NCBI RefSeq assembly: GCF_021026375.1
Contig: NZ_JAJNDB010000002.1
Span: 1-64,000, forward strand
Length of the DNA stretch: 64,000 bases
Source: Actinomycetospora endophytica
GTDB lineage: Bacteria; Actinomycetota; Actinomycetes; Mycobacteriales; Pseudonocardiaceae
Reading direction: 5' to 3'
Of the stretch, positions 41,182-49,598 are shown one piece after another (the first letter of the stretch is position 1; each line of letters starts with the position of its first letter). The position numbers and the translations under genes are program-made. The notes under the pieces are model-generated. The model was not told the origin of the DNA. It ran no database searches and was given only the letters and a program-made list of their open reading frames with translations.

Positions 41182-41234
41182 ACCGGTCCGGTGCCCCGCT
41201 GTGTCCCGGGCCACACGCACACCTGGCCGTTCGG

Positions 41235-42560
41235 TCAGGCCGCCACCGGGAACGTCCGCGGGCCCCGCAGGATGGTCGCGGTCTTCGGCACGACCCGCCC
41301 GGCCGCCCGCAGCCCCGGCATCCGCTGCGCGAGCAGCCGCAGCGCCACCTCGCCCTCGAGCCGCGCGAGCGCCGCGCCCAGGCAGTAGTGCGCGCCGCCG
41401 GAGAACGCCAGGTGCGGGGTCGTCTGCTCGCGGCGCAGGTCGAAGCGGTCGGGGTCCGGGTGGGCCTCGGGATCGCGGCCCGCCGCGGCGACGAGCACGA
41501 GCACTCCCCAGTCCCGGCGGAACTCCGCCCCGGCCAGCTCGGTGTCCTCGTGCGCGATCCGGGCGGTGAGCTGCACCGGCGGGTCGTAGCGCAGCGTCTC
41601 CTCGACCGCCCCGGCGGCGAGCGACGGGTCCGCGACGAGCGCCTCCCACTGCCCCGGGGTCGCCTGCAGCGCCCGGACGGCGTTCCCGACCAGGTTGGTG
41701 GTCGTCTCGAAGCCCGCGACGAGCAGTAGCTGGGCCAGGGTCACGAGCTCGTCCAGCGACATCTGCCCGGCGTCGAGGGCCCCGACGAACTGCGAGACGA
41801 CGTCCTCGCCGGGATCGGCCCGACGGCGCTCGACCAGCTCGGTGAACAGCACCCGCGCCTCGGCGGTGGTCCGGGCGAGCTCGTGCGCGTGGGCCACGGA
41901 CCGGACGCCGTCGAGCGCGGTCGCGAGCGCGCGGCCCCAGCGCGCGAAGCGGTCGGCGTCCACCGTCGGGATCCCGAGCAGCCGTGCGATGACGGTGATC
42001 GGCAGTGGCGCGGCGAGGTCGGTGACCAGGTCGAACCGGCCGCGCCGGGCGGCGTCGTCGAGCAGCCCCGTCGTGATCTGTTCCGCCACGCCCCGGTACT
42101 GCTCCAGGCGCCGCGGGGCGAACGCCGGCGCGGCGAGGCGGCGCAGCCGCGTGTGGTCGGGCGCGTCGAGCCCGAGCAGGGAGAGGTCCACCGGCTCGAG
42201 CAGCGAGGTCTCAGGTTCCGATGGTCGAGCTCCGCTCCGCTTCGTCTCCGTATCCTCCGGCGCGAACGGCGGCCGCCCGTCCGCGAGGCGCACCCCGAAC
42301 CGCCGGTCTCGCAGCACCTGTTCGCAGAGCGCGTGCGTCCCGACCGCCGAGATCCCGACCCGGCTGCGGGCCAGCCCGCCGGTGGCGCGGATCGCGGCGT
42401 AGGTCGGGTACGGATCGAGGCGCCACGGCTTGTGCATCAGCCGCGCGACGGGGTCCCCGCGCAGCGCGAACGCCAGGCCGCCGAGGCGCATCGCGGTGAT
42501 CCGCCCGCCGAGCGCGAGGTCGTCGCGCAGGGAGCCGCGACGCGGCGAGCGCAGGACCAT
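41235..42560 (-). CDS. Cytochrome P450
   Basis: 441 residues from ATG 42560 (GTG 42572 adds four). P450 signatures: AGFETTTNLVGNAV (I-helix oxygen-binding AGxET), EETLRYDPPVQ (ExxR) and FSGGAHYCLGAALARLE (heme-Cys loop). LDAPDHTRLRRLAAPAFAPRRLE is the typical C-helix block. Just before it sits a charged segment (APEDTETKRSGARPSEPET) that looks like an in-frame insertion. It is a soluble bacterial class needing ferredoxin and reductase, perhaps FprA. Substrate unknown. Confidence 0.92.
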   Translation of the reverse strand: MVLRSPRRGSLRDDLALGGRITAMRLGGLAFALRGDPVARLMHKPWRLDPYPTYAAIRATGGLARSRVGISAVGTHALCEQVLRDRRFGVRLADGRPPFAPEDTETKRSGARPSEPETSLLEPVDLSLLGLDAPDHTRLRRLAAPAFAPRRLEQYRGVAEQITTGLLDDAARRGRFDLVTDLAAPLPITVIARLLGIPTVDADRFARWGRALATALDGVRSVAHAHELARTTAEARVLFTELVERRRADPGEDVVSQFVGALDAGQMSLDELVTLAQLLLVAGFETTTNLVGNAVRALQATPGQWEALVADPSLAAGAVEETLRYDPPVQLTARIAHEDTELAGAEFRRDWGVLVLVAAAGRDPEAHPDPDRFDLRREQTTPHLAFSGGAHYCLGAALARLEGEVALRLLAQRMPGLRAAGRVVPKTATILRGPRTFPVAA

Positions 42561-42745
42561 GGGGCGGGACACCTTCCAGGGGTGCGGTACGGCTCACGTG
42601 GCCGCTCCGGGCGGACCGGGCGAGAGTGGGGGAACGCAACCGTCGTTCCCCACGATGCCAGGAGCGCCGGTTGCGGGGGCCGATCGACGGGGAAACGGCC
42701 GCGAGACCATGATCCCCGTGGGCGACGCCGGAAGGGAGCCGCCAG

Positions 42746-43918
42746 GTGACCAGCGAGGGCACGGTGGAACTGCTCGACGCCACCGGCGTCGCGGACGCGC
42801 CGTCCGACGACCCGGCGGCGCTGCTGGCCCGCTGGCGTCCCGGCCGCGGCACCTGGTTCTCCGGACCCCGCGGCGGCCTGCTGGCCGAGGGGGCGGTCCG
42901 GCGCTTCGGGAACCCCGACGACGTCGGTGACGTGCTCGACGAGGTGGCCGCCTCCGGGTCGGGACCGTCCCTCGTCGTCGGGGCCCTGCCCTTCGACCCG
43001 GCCGGTCCGGCCGCGCTCGTCGTCCCCCGGGAGGTGACCTGGTCCCCGGCCCTCGGGCGCACCGTCGAGGCGCCCGCCGCGGGCCGCCCCTCCCCGCACT
43101 GGGGCTCGCGCTCGCTGCCGGAGCCCGCGGAGTACGAGGCGATGGTCGTCGAGGCACTGCGCCGGATGGGTGCGGGTGATCTCGAGAAGGTCGTGCTGGC
43201 CCGCGTGCTCGACCTGCAGGCCGACGGCCCCGTCGACCAGGCCTCGATGCTGCGCGGCCTGGCCGCCCGGGATCCGTCCGGCTACGTCTTCGCGGTCGAC
43301 CTCGCCGACGCCGGCGCGCCGCGGACCCTGCTCGGCGCGAGCCCCGAGCTGCTGATCTCCCGCCGCGCCGGCGAGGTGATCGCGAACCCGCTGGCCGGCT
43401 CCGCGCCCCGTCGTCGGGACCCCGCCGACGACGAGGCCACCGGCGCCGCCCTGCTCGCGTCGGCGAAGGACCGTCACGAGCACGCCCTCGTGGTCACCGA
43501 CGTCGCCGGCGCGCTCGCCGGGGTGTGCGACGACCTCGCGGTGCCCGCCGAGCCCTCGCTGATCCGCACCGACGCGATGTGGCACCTGTCGACGACGATC
43601 CGCGGGCGCTCGTCGCGCTCGGCCCTCGACCTGGCGCGGGCGCTGCACCCGACGCCCGCCGTCGGCGGCGTGCCCCGGGAGGCCGCGGGCCGCGCGATCA
43701 CCGAGCTCGAGCCGTTCGAACGCGGCTTCTACACCGGCATGGTCGGCTGGACGGACTCCTCGGGCGACGGCGAGTGGGTCGTCGCGCTGCGCTGTGGCGA
43801 GGTCTGCGGGGCGTCGGCACGGCTCTACGCGGGGGCCGGGCTGGTGCCCGCCTCGGTGCCGTCGGCCGAGCTGGCGGAGACGACGGCGAAGCTGGAGACC
43901 ATGCTCGCGTCGATGTGA
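42746..43918 (+). CDS. Isochorismate synthase (MenF/EntC/DhbC type)
   Basis: 390 residues from a GTG; AAGGGAG lies upstream. The chorismate-binding domain is complete: GDLEKVVLARVLDL (Lys base), LLGASPELLISRRAGEVIANPLAGSAPR, HLSTTIRGRSS, ALHPTPAVGGVPREAA and YTGMVGWTDSSGDGEWVVALRCGEV (metal Glu/Asp region). It converts chorismate to isochorismate for menaquinone or for salicylate/catecholate siderophores. No men or siderophore genes are adjacent, so the pathway is undecided. Confidence 0.9.
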   Translation: MTSEGTVELLDATGVADAPSDDPAALLARWRPGRGTWFSGPRGGLLAEGAVRRFGNPDDVGDVLDEVAASGSGPSLVVGALPFDPAGPAALVVPREVTWSPALGRTVEAPAAGRPSPHWGSRSLPEPAEYEAMVVEALRRMGAGDLEKVVLARVLDLQADGPVDQASMLRGLAARDPSGYVFAVDLADAGAPRTLLGASPELLISRRAGEVIANPLAGSAPRRRDPADDEATGAALLASAKDRHEHALVVTDVAGALAGVCDDLAVPAEPSLIRTDAMWHLSTTIRGRSSRSALDLARALHPTPAVGGVPREAAGRAITELEPFERGFYTGMVGWTDSSGDGEWVVALRCGEVCGASARLYAGAGLVPASVPSAELAETTAKLETMLASM

Positions 43919-43943
43919 CGACGCCGGGCGCCACACTGGGCCC

Positions 43944-44651
43944 GTGGACTGGTCGGAGATCCGGGCGAGCCGGACGCTGCACGAGGACGACGCGCTGCTC
44001 GTGCTCGACAAGCCCGCGGGCTGGTCGGTGATGGGCGAGCGCCACGACACCGACCTCGTCCGGATCGCCGCCGACCACGGCGAGAAGCTCTGGCCCGCCC
44101 ACCGCATCGACAAGGTGACGAGCGGCGTCGTGCTGTTCGCGAAGGACCTCGAGCACCACGGCGACCTGACGCGCCAGTTCAACGCCCGCACCGTCGAGAA
44201 GACCTACCTGGCGCTCACGGCGACCTCCGGGCTGCCGGAGAGCGGCCGGATCGAGCTGCCGCTGAGCGTGGGGCGCAAGAACCGGGTGCGGATCGCGGCG
44301 CCGCGCGAGGCGATCGTCCGCGACGGCGACACCTGGACGGTGCCCGAGTCCGCGGTGCTCGAGGGGGTCAGCGTCTACCCGAGCACGACGACGTTCGAGC
44401 GGCTGTCCGAGGACTCCACGACCCTGCTCGCCGTCCACCCGGAGACCGGCCGGCGGCACCAGATCCGGGTCCATCTCGCCTGGATCGGGTACGCGCTCGT
44501 CGGGGACCCGCTCTTCGACAAGCACGCCACGACCCGCACCGGCCTGCACGCGCACCGGCTGACGTTCGACGCCCCCGACGGACAACGGCTCACGATCACG
44601 GCCGAGCCGGGCGAGGACTTCCTGGCCCTGAGGTGCGCTCCGCGCTCGTGA
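43944..44651 (+). CDS. RluA-family pseudouridine synthase
   Basis: 235 residues from a GTG. VLDKPAGWSVMGE and AHRIDKVTSGVVLFAKD (catalytic Asp in the HR(I/L)D motif) identify the RluA/RluD family; VHPETGRRHQIRVHLAWIGYALVGDPLF is the conserved RNA-binding/active-site block. It isomerises uridine in rRNA or tRNA. The final residues RCAPRS and the TGA stop are encoded by the left arm of a dispersed palindromic element, so the native C-terminus may have been replaced. Confidence 0.9.
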   Translation: MDWSEIRASRTLHEDDALLVLDKPAGWSVMGERHDTDLVRIAADHGEKLWPAHRIDKVTSGVVLFAKDLEHHGDLTRQFNARTVEKTYLALTATSGLPESGRIELPLSVGRKNRVRIAAPREAIVRDGDTWTVPESAVLEGVSVYPSTTTFERLSEDSTTLLAVHPETGRRHQIRVHLAWIGYALVGDPLFDKHATTRTGLHAHRLTFDAPDGQRLTITAEPGEDFLALRCAPRS

Positions 44652-44705
44652 GCAGTAATTGACGCCCTGGCGTCAATTTCTGCTCACAGGCGCGGAGCGC
44701 ACCTA
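44630..44705. repeat. Palindrome family A copy 3, most complete
   Basis: A near-perfect inverted repeat: GGTGCGCTCCGCGC (44632-44645) with GCGCGGAGCGCACC (44690-44703), and GTGAGCAGTAATTGACGCC (44648-44666) with GGCGTCAATTTCTGCTCAC (44669-44687, one mismatch). It supplies the last six codons and stop of the pseudouridine synthase on the plus strand. Its right end CTA provides the TAG stop of the convergent SRPBCC gene. Confidence 0.92.
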
Positions 44706-45164
44706 GGCGAGCGCCTCCGCCAGCAGGTCCAGCGACGCCGCCAGCGCGTCGGCGTCGACGACCGGGAAGTACTGCAGCAGCTCCTCGTCGGTGATCGCGG
44801 ACCAGTCGTAGGTCAGCGTCACGACGGTCGAGTCCCCGTCCGGGGCGAGGCGGTAGGTCCAGGTGTGTCCGGCCGGGGGCTCGCCGACCGGGCCGGGCGC
44901 CCAGCCGAGGGCCACGTCGGACTCGTAGACGACGACGTGGTTGTCGACGGTGTAGTCGCCGAGCGCCTCGTTGTGCATGTCCATCGTGAACACGTCCCCG
45001 AGCTCCTCGATCGCAAGGTGCGTGCGCGAGTCGCGGACCATGCCGGAGGCGTCGAGGTCCGGGTGGCGGTCGGGGTCGGCGATCAGCGCGAACGTGCGCT
45101 CGGGCGGAGCGTCGATCGTCCGGGACACCTGGATGCTGTGGTCGGTCGTCTCCACGGACGTCAT
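44703..45164 (-). CDS. SRPBCC-family (polyketide cyclase/START-like) protein
   Basis: 153 residues from ATG 45164. Typical SRPBCC pattern: IQVSRTIDAPPERTFALIADPDRHPDLDASGMV at the start, TMDMHNEALGDYTVDNHVVVYE in the sheet, GHTWTYRLAPDGDSTVVTLTYDW, and a C-terminal helix ending ASLDLLAEALA. Such proteins bind hydrophobic ligands in a helix-grip fold. Ligand unknown. Its stop codon is the end of the palindromic element. Confidence 0.88.
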   Translation of the reverse strand: MTSVETTDHSIQVSRTIDAPPERTFALIADPDRHPDLDASGMVRDSRTHLAIEELGDVFTMDMHNEALGDYTVDNHVVVYESDVALGWAPGPVGEPPAGHTWTYRLAPDGDSTVVTLTYDWSAITDEELLQYFPVVDADALAASLDLLAEALA

Positions 45165-45237
45165 GGCGCCGATGCTGTCACGCGCCACGGTCGCCGCCCA
45201 CGCATGGCCCGACGCACGCCCGGGTAGACGAGCGGCC

Positions 45238-45759
45238 GTGGGAGCCCGCATCACCCTCGTCCGGGGGGACATCACCGCCCAGGACGTCGACGCCGTCGTC
45301 AACGCCGCCAACTCGAGCCTGCTCGGCGGCGGCGGGGTGGACGGCGCGATCCACCGCGCGGGCGGACCGGAGATCCTCGCCGCGTGCCGCGAACTGCGCG
45401 CCACGACGCTCCCGGACGGCCTGCCGACCGGACAGGCGGTCGCGACGACGGCCGGGAACCTGGCCGCCCGGCACGTCATCCACACCGTCGGCCCGGTCTA
45501 CGCGAAGCGCGAGGACCGCTCGGGCCTGCTCGCCTCGGCCTACCGCGAGTCGCTGCGGGTGGCCGACGAGGTCGGGGCCCGCACGGTGGCCTTCCCCGCG
45601 ATCTCGGCCGGGGTCTACGGCTGGCCGATGGACGACGCGGCCCGGCTCGCCGTCGAGACGGTGGGCTCCACCCGGACGGCCGTCGAGGAGGCCCGGTTCG
45701 TGCTGTTCGGCGATGAGGCCTACGACGCGTTCACCCGCGCGGAGCAGGCCCTGGGCTGA
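45238..45759 (+). CDS. Macrodomain protein (ADP-ribose / O-acetyl-ADP-ribose deacetylase-like)
   Basis: 173 residues from a GTG. ITLVRGDITAQDVDAVVNAANSSLLGGGGVDGAIHRAGG is the canonical MacroD-type ADP-ribose-binding sequence (the NAANSSLLGGGGVDGAIH catalytic stretch included), with HTVGPVY and FPAISAGVYGWP later. It hydrolyses O-acetyl-ADP-ribose or removes mono-ADP-ribose from proteins. Divergent from the SRPBCC gene (73 bases). Acts in the cytosol. Confidence 0.94.
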   Translation: MGARITLVRGDITAQDVDAVVNAANSSLLGGGGVDGAIHRAGGPEILAACRELRATTLPDGLPTGQAVATTAGNLAARHVIHTVGPVYAKREDRSGLLASAYRESLRVADEVGARTVAFPAISAGVYGWPMDDAARLAVETVGSTRTAVEEARFVLFGDEAYDAFTRAEQALG

Positions 45760-45964
45760 CCGGAGGCACGTACCGCCCGATCAGCCGGGACGACGTGTGA
45801 CCGATGTCCGGGTTGCCCCGTGGCGGCCGATCTCGCGTGCCTCATTTCGGTCGTGACCGTCTCGTTTCCGCGTCGTTGTCCGGTTCGTGCGCGCTCGCGG
45901 GCAGCTGTGCGCGCATGCCGGCGCGGCACCGCGGCCGGCGGGACGATCGTCGAGCGAGGTCGGA

Positions 45965-46489
45965 GTGAGTCAGGGCAGGCACCGGAAGCAGCGGCGCGAC
46001 GACCGCCCGGGCGCGGGGCGGGTCGCGCTGTCGGCGGCCGCGGTCGGGATGGGCGTGATCCAACTGTCGGGGATCGCGGCGGCGGCCCCCGCGCCGGCGG
46101 CCCCGGCCGGGACCGCGCCGGGGGTCGGCGGGACCCCGTGCACGACGCCGGGGATCAAGGCGTGCGTCGATCTCTCCGAGAACAAGACGTGGCTGCTCGA
46201 CGGCAAGGGTGTGGTCGTCCACGGGCCGGCCGCCAACACGCACGGCGCGCCGGGGCACGAGACGCCGGTCGGGGACTTCGTCGTGCAGCGCAAGGACCGG
46301 TACCACGTCAGCCAGGAGTTCGAGGGCGCGAAGATGCCCTACGCCGTGTTCTTCGACAACAACGGCCGGGCGTTCCACCAGGGCACCCTCGAGCGGCAGT
46401 CCGCGGGCTGCGTGCGGCTGGACGAGGCGGACGCGAAGCGCTTCTTCGACTACCTCAACCCGAACGACCGGGTGCAGATCGTTCCCTGA
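45965..46489 (+). CDS. L,D-transpeptidase (YkuD fold)
   Basis: 174 residues from GTG 45965. The N-terminus is basic, followed by a hydrophobic segment VALSAAAVGMGVIQLSGIAAAAPAP (signal peptide). ACVDLSENKTWLLDGKGVVVHGP begins the YkuD domain; the active site reads AFHQGTLERQSAGCVRLDEADAKRFF, with Cys149 but Ala in place of the His of the common SHGC motif, as in several actinobacterial members. It makes or modifies 3-3 peptidoglycan cross-links outside the membrane. Its 3' end overlaps the convergent esterase by 35 bases. Confidence 0.88.
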   Translation: MSQGRHRKQRRDDRPGAGRVALSAAAVGMGVIQLSGIAAAAPAPAAPAGTAPGVGGTPCTTPGIKACVDLSENKTWLLDGKGVVVHGPAANTHGAPGHETPVGDFVVQRKDRYHVSQEFEGAKMPYAVFFDNNGRAFHQGTLERQSAGCVRLDEADAKRFFDYLNPNDRVQIVP

Positions 46490-47471
46490 GGTCGGGGGCG
46501 TCGAGGAGGGACGACCGGGCCCAGTCCGCGACCTCCCAGGCGGCCTGGTGCGCCATTGTGGGGAGCAGGCGCGGCATCGAGATGTAGCCGTGCGGCGCCC
46601 CCTGGTACTGGGTGTGGCGCACCGGGACGCCGGCCCGGCGCAGGGCGTCGACGTAGTACGTGCCGTGGTCCTGCAGCGGGTCGTGCTCGGCGGTCTGCAC
46701 CAGCGCGGGCGGGAGGTCGGTCAGGTCCGCGCGCAGCGGCGACGCGTAGGGGACCGACCCGTCGGCGCCCGCGAGGTAGAGCGACAGGAAGCCGCGGATG
46801 TCCGAGGCGTCGAGGATCGGCGCGCGCGGGATGGCCCGCTCCGACGGGAGCACGTCGACCATCTCGGTGCCCGGGTAGACCAGGCACTGCGCGCCGATCA
46901 GCGGGGCGTCCTCCCCACGACGCCGGGCGTCGCGCGCCATGAGGCAGACGACGGTCGCGAGGTTGCCGCCCGCGCTGTCGCCCATCACGGCGACCCGGCT
47001 CGCGTCGATGCCCCAGCGGCCCGGCTCGGCCGCGAGGGCGGCGGTGGCGGCGTAGGCGTCCTGCGCGGGGACCGGGAACGGGTGCTCGGGGGCCAGCCGG
47101 TAGTCGACCGACACGACGACCGCGCCGGCCAGGAGGGACACCTGGCCGCAGAACCAGTCGGACTGGTCGAGGTCGCCCTGGACGTAGCCGCCGCCGTGGA
47201 AGTTGACGACGAGCGGCGCGGGCACCGCCGCCGCCTCCGGGGGCCGGTAGACGCGGACCGGCAGGACCACGTCCGGCGTCGTGACCACGGTGTCCTCGGT
47301 GACGACGCGCCGGTCGTGGCTGCCGACGATCACGCGACCGGCCGGGCCGGCCTGGATCCGTCCCGCCCGCTCGCGGGCGGCGGGCACCTGCTCGGGCGGG
47401 AGGTCGGCGACGGAGCCCGCGAGGCGGGTCCGGAGCACGCTCAGGAGACGAGTCCGCAGGGGGAGGCGCAC
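46455..47471 (-). CDS. Hormone-sensitive-lipase-family esterase (carbohydrate esterase 10-like)
   Basis: 338 residues from GTG 47471; the ribosome site is weak. HSL motifs: VVNFHGGGYVQGDLDQ (oxyanion HGGG), VSVDYRLAPEHPFP, MGDSAGGNLATVV (nucleophile GDSAG), ALVQTAEHDPLQDHG (Asp) and QYQGAPHGYISMP (His). It hydrolyses short to medium acyl esters. A family B palindrome ends 15 bases... upstream of this start lies at 47486-47529, so it may act in the leader or end the upstream ohr transcript. Confidence 0.9.
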   Translation of the reverse strand: MRLPLRTRLLSVLRTRLAGSVADLPPEQVPAARERAGRIQAGPAGRVIVGSHDRRVVTEDTVVTTPDVVLPVRVYRPPEAAAVPAPLVVNFHGGGYVQGDLDQSDWFCGQVSLLAGAVVVSVDYRLAPEHPFPVPAQDAYAATAALAAEPGRWGIDASRVAVMGDSAGGNLATVVCLMARDARRRGEDAPLIGAQCLVYPGTEMVDVLPSERAIPRAPILDASDIRGFLSLYLAGADGSVPYASPLRADLTDLPPALVQTAEHDPLQDHGTYYVDALRRAGVPVRHTQYQGAPHGYISMPRLLPTMAHQAAWEVADWARSSLLDAPDLRERSAPGRSG

Positions 47472-47485
47472 GGAAGAAGCTTCGC

Positions 47486-47529
47486 ATGTGAGTGGATTTG
47501 GTCGCCCGGACGACCAAATCCACTCACAT
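47486..47529. repeat. Perfect palindrome, family B copy 2
   Basis: ATGTGAGTGGATTTGGTCG (47486-47504), CCCGGA, then CGACCAAATCCACTCACAT (47511-47529): 19-bp perfect arms. It is related to the element at 16998-17039. It lies between two leftward genes, after the ohr stop and just before the esterase start. Confidence 0.9.
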
Positions 47530-47539
47530 GGCCGGAGGC

Positions 47540-47956
47540 CTAAACAATCGCCGCCAGCGAGACCTCGACGTTCCCGCGCGTGGCCTTCGAGTACGGGCAG
47601 AGATCGTGGGCGCGCTTCACCAGGGAGTCGGCGGTCTCCTGGTCGAGCCCCGGCAGGTGCGCGGTGAGCGAGACCTCGACCGCGAAGCTGTCGCCCTCGG
47701 GGCCGAGCCCGACCTCGGCGTCGATCGCCGAGTCCTTCGTCGACACCTTCTTCTCGCCGGCGGCGAGCTTCAGCGCCTGGTGGAAGCAGGCCGCGTAGCC
47801 GGCCGCGAAGAGCTGCTCGGGATTGGTGCCCTTGCCGTCGCCGCCCATCTCCTGGGGCATGCGGACGTCCTCGTCCAGGATGCCGTCGGAGGAGCGGACG
47901 TGGCCGTTGCGGGCGTCGCCGGACGAGGTGGCCTCGGCGAGATACGTGATGTCCAT
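47540..47956 (-). CDS. Organic hydroperoxide resistance protein (Ohr/OsmC family)
   Basis: 138 residues. The Ohr signature is complete: GTNPEQLFAAGYAACFHQALKL (peroxidatic Cys) and RAHDLCPYSKATRGNVEV (resolving Cys). RNGHVRSSDGILDEDVRMP contributes the active-site Arg. It detoxifies organic and lipid hydroperoxides in the cytosol using lipoylated proteins as reductant. No MarR-type OhrR gene is adjacent. The short gap to the enoyl-CoA hydratase (40 bases, same strand) permits co-transcription. Confidence 0.94.
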   Translation of the reverse strand: MDITYLAEATSSGDARNGHVRSSDGILDEDVRMPQEMGGDGKGTNPEQLFAAGYAACFHQALKLAAGEKKVSTKDSAIDAEVGLGPEGDSFAVEVSLTAHLPGLDQETADSLVKRAHDLCPYSKATRGNVEVSLAAIV

Positions 47957-47996
47957 ACCCGCCTTGTACCCAGCTCGGTTGTGCGCAATCTTCTGA

Positions 47997-48770
47997 TCAC
48001 GACGGCCAGCTCGGTGCCCGCTTCCCCACGAACGACGCCACGCCCTCGCGACCCTCCGGCGAGAGCCCGCGGTCGCCGATCGACTTCGCCTCCAGGTCCA
48101 GGTGGGCGTCGGTGAGGACGCCGTCCGCGGTGCGCACCAGCTTCTTCGTCGCGGCGAGCGCCTGCGGCGGACCGGCCGCGATGGACGCCGCGATCGCCGC
48201 GGTCTCGGTGTGCAGGTCCTCGTCGGCGACGACGCGGCTGGCGAGCCCGCAGGCCAGCGCCTCCTCCGCGGCCATCGGCCGGTTGGTCAGGAACATGTCC
48301 ATCGCACGGGCCCGCCCGACCGCGGCGGGCAGCGTCGCCGTCATCCCGCCGTCGGGGGTCAGCCCGATCGCGGTGTACGCCGGGCGCAGCCGCGCCCCGG
48401 CCCCCAGCACGATCACGTCGCCGGACAGCGCGAGCGACAGCCCGATCCCGGCCGCCCAGCCCTGCACGCCGATGACGACGGGCTGGGTGAAGCCCAGGAT
48501 GAGCCGCTGGCACGAGTGGAAGTCGTCGGCGAGCGCGGTGAGGCTCGCGTCCGGATCCGCGGCGAACCCGCGGACGTCGCCGCCCACGCAGAAGTTCGGC
48601 CCCTCGGCGACGATCTCGACCACCCGGGCGGACCGCGCCGGGCCGGACAGCGCCTCGCGGAACTGGCGGCCGAGCTCGAAGTCGACGACGTTGTGGCCCG
48701 CCCCGTTGGACAGCGTCACCCGCACCACGCCCGGCGTCTCCTCGGACACCCGCACCCGTTCCTCCGCCAC
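47997..48770 (-). CDS. Enoyl-CoA hydratase/isomerase family protein
   Basis: 257 residues from GTG 48770, with GGAGGAGG six to seven bases upstream. Crotonase fold: VVEIVAEGPNFCVGGDVRGFA (oxyanion hole and CoA loop), VVIGVQGWAAGIGLSLALSGDVIVLG (second oxyanion Gly), IGLTPDGGMTATLPAAVGRARA (region that carries the catalytic Glu in true hydratases; Asp here). The Glu-to-Asp change suggests an isomerase or other crotonase activity rather than classical hydration. Acts on acyl-CoA in the cytosol. Confidence 0.88.
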   Translation of the reverse strand: MAEERVRVSEETPGVVRVTLSNGAGHNVVDFELGRQFREALSGPARSARVVEIVAEGPNFCVGGDVRGFAADPDASLTALADDFHSCQRLILGFTQPVVIGVQGWAAGIGLSLALSGDVIVLGAGARLRPAYTAIGLTPDGGMTATLPAAVGRARAMDMFLTNRPMAAEEALACGLASRVVADEDLHTETAAIAASIAAGPPQALAATKKLVRTADGVLTDAHLDLEAKSIGDRGLSPEGREGVASFVGKRAPSWPS

Positions 48771-48890
48771 CGCGGACCTCCTCCTCGAGCCGTCGCACGA
48801 ACATCCCCCGCGATCACGCTGCACGGGGCGCCGCGAGCCTGCCACGCTGTGTCCCGCCCCGCGCTGATCCGCCGAGAGAGGAACCCCGAC

Positions 48891-49598
48891 GTGCCCGACC
48901 TGCACATCCCGGCAGGCGCCGGCTCGCACCAGCAGGCCTACCTCGCGACACCGCCGGTCGGGGACGGACCGTGGCCCGGCGTCGTCGTCCTGCAGGACGC
49001 CTTCGGCATGACCGACGACCTCCGCGAGCACACCGACCGGCTCGCGACGGCGGGCTACGTCGCGGTGGCGCCGCGCCTCTACTCGCCGCGCGGCGGCGGT
49101 CCGCGCTGCGTGGCCGCGGTGTTCCGGTCGATGACCAGCGGGACCGGCGACGTCTTCGACGACATCGACGCCGCGCGGGCCTGGCTCGCCGGGCGCGACG
49201 ACTGCACCGGACGGGTCGGGGCCATCGGGTTCTGCCAGGGCGGCGGGTTCGCGCTGCTCGCCGGGGCGCGGCAGGACTTCGCCGCGGTCGCGCCGAACTA
49301 CGGGCACGTCCCGACCGACGCCGAGCGCGAGCTGGAGGGCATCTGCCCGGTGGTGGCGAGCTTCGGCGCCCGGGACGTCTCGCTCAAGGGCCACCCGGAG
49401 CGGCTGGAGTCGGCGCTGGACGCCCTCGGCGTCGAGAAGGACGTGAAGACCTACCCGACGGCGGGCCACTCGTTCTTCGAGCGCTTCCCCGCCCAGGCCG
49501 TGGTCCGCCGCCTCGGCGCCGGGTACGACCACGACGCCTCCGAGGACGCCTGGGGCCGGATCCTGCGGTTCTTCGAGACCCACCTGAAGGCGGCATGA
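48891..49598 (+). CDS. Dienelactone hydrolase family protein
   Basis: 235 residues from a GTG with AGAGAGGA upstream. GVVVLQDAFGMTDDLREHTDRLATAGYVAVAPRLY is the typical N-terminal block; nucleophile elbow AIGFCQGGGFALL has the family's Cys; FGARDVSLKG holds the Asp and YPTAGHSFFERF the His. It hydrolyses dienelactones or related esters. It overlaps the HAD gene by four bases (ATGA). Divergent from the crotonase gene across 120 bases. Confidence 0.92.
   Translation: MPDLHIPAGAGSHQQAYLATPPVGDGPWPGVVVLQDAFGMTDDLREHTDRLATAGYVAVAPRLYSPRGGGPRCVAAVFRSMTSGTGDVFDDIDAARAWLAGRDDCTGRVGAIGFCQGGGFALLAGARQDFAAVAPNYGHVPTDAERELEGICPVVASFGARDVSLKGHPERLESALDALGVEKDVKTYPTAGHSFFERFPAQAVVRRLGAGYDHDASEDAWGRILRFFETHLKAA

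Noticed and set aside
48102..49598. 498-residue plus-strand frame ending in dienelactone hydrolase
   Set aside because: The N-terminal half is antisense to a good enoyl-CoA hydratase gene; the hydrolase starts at the GTG at 48891.
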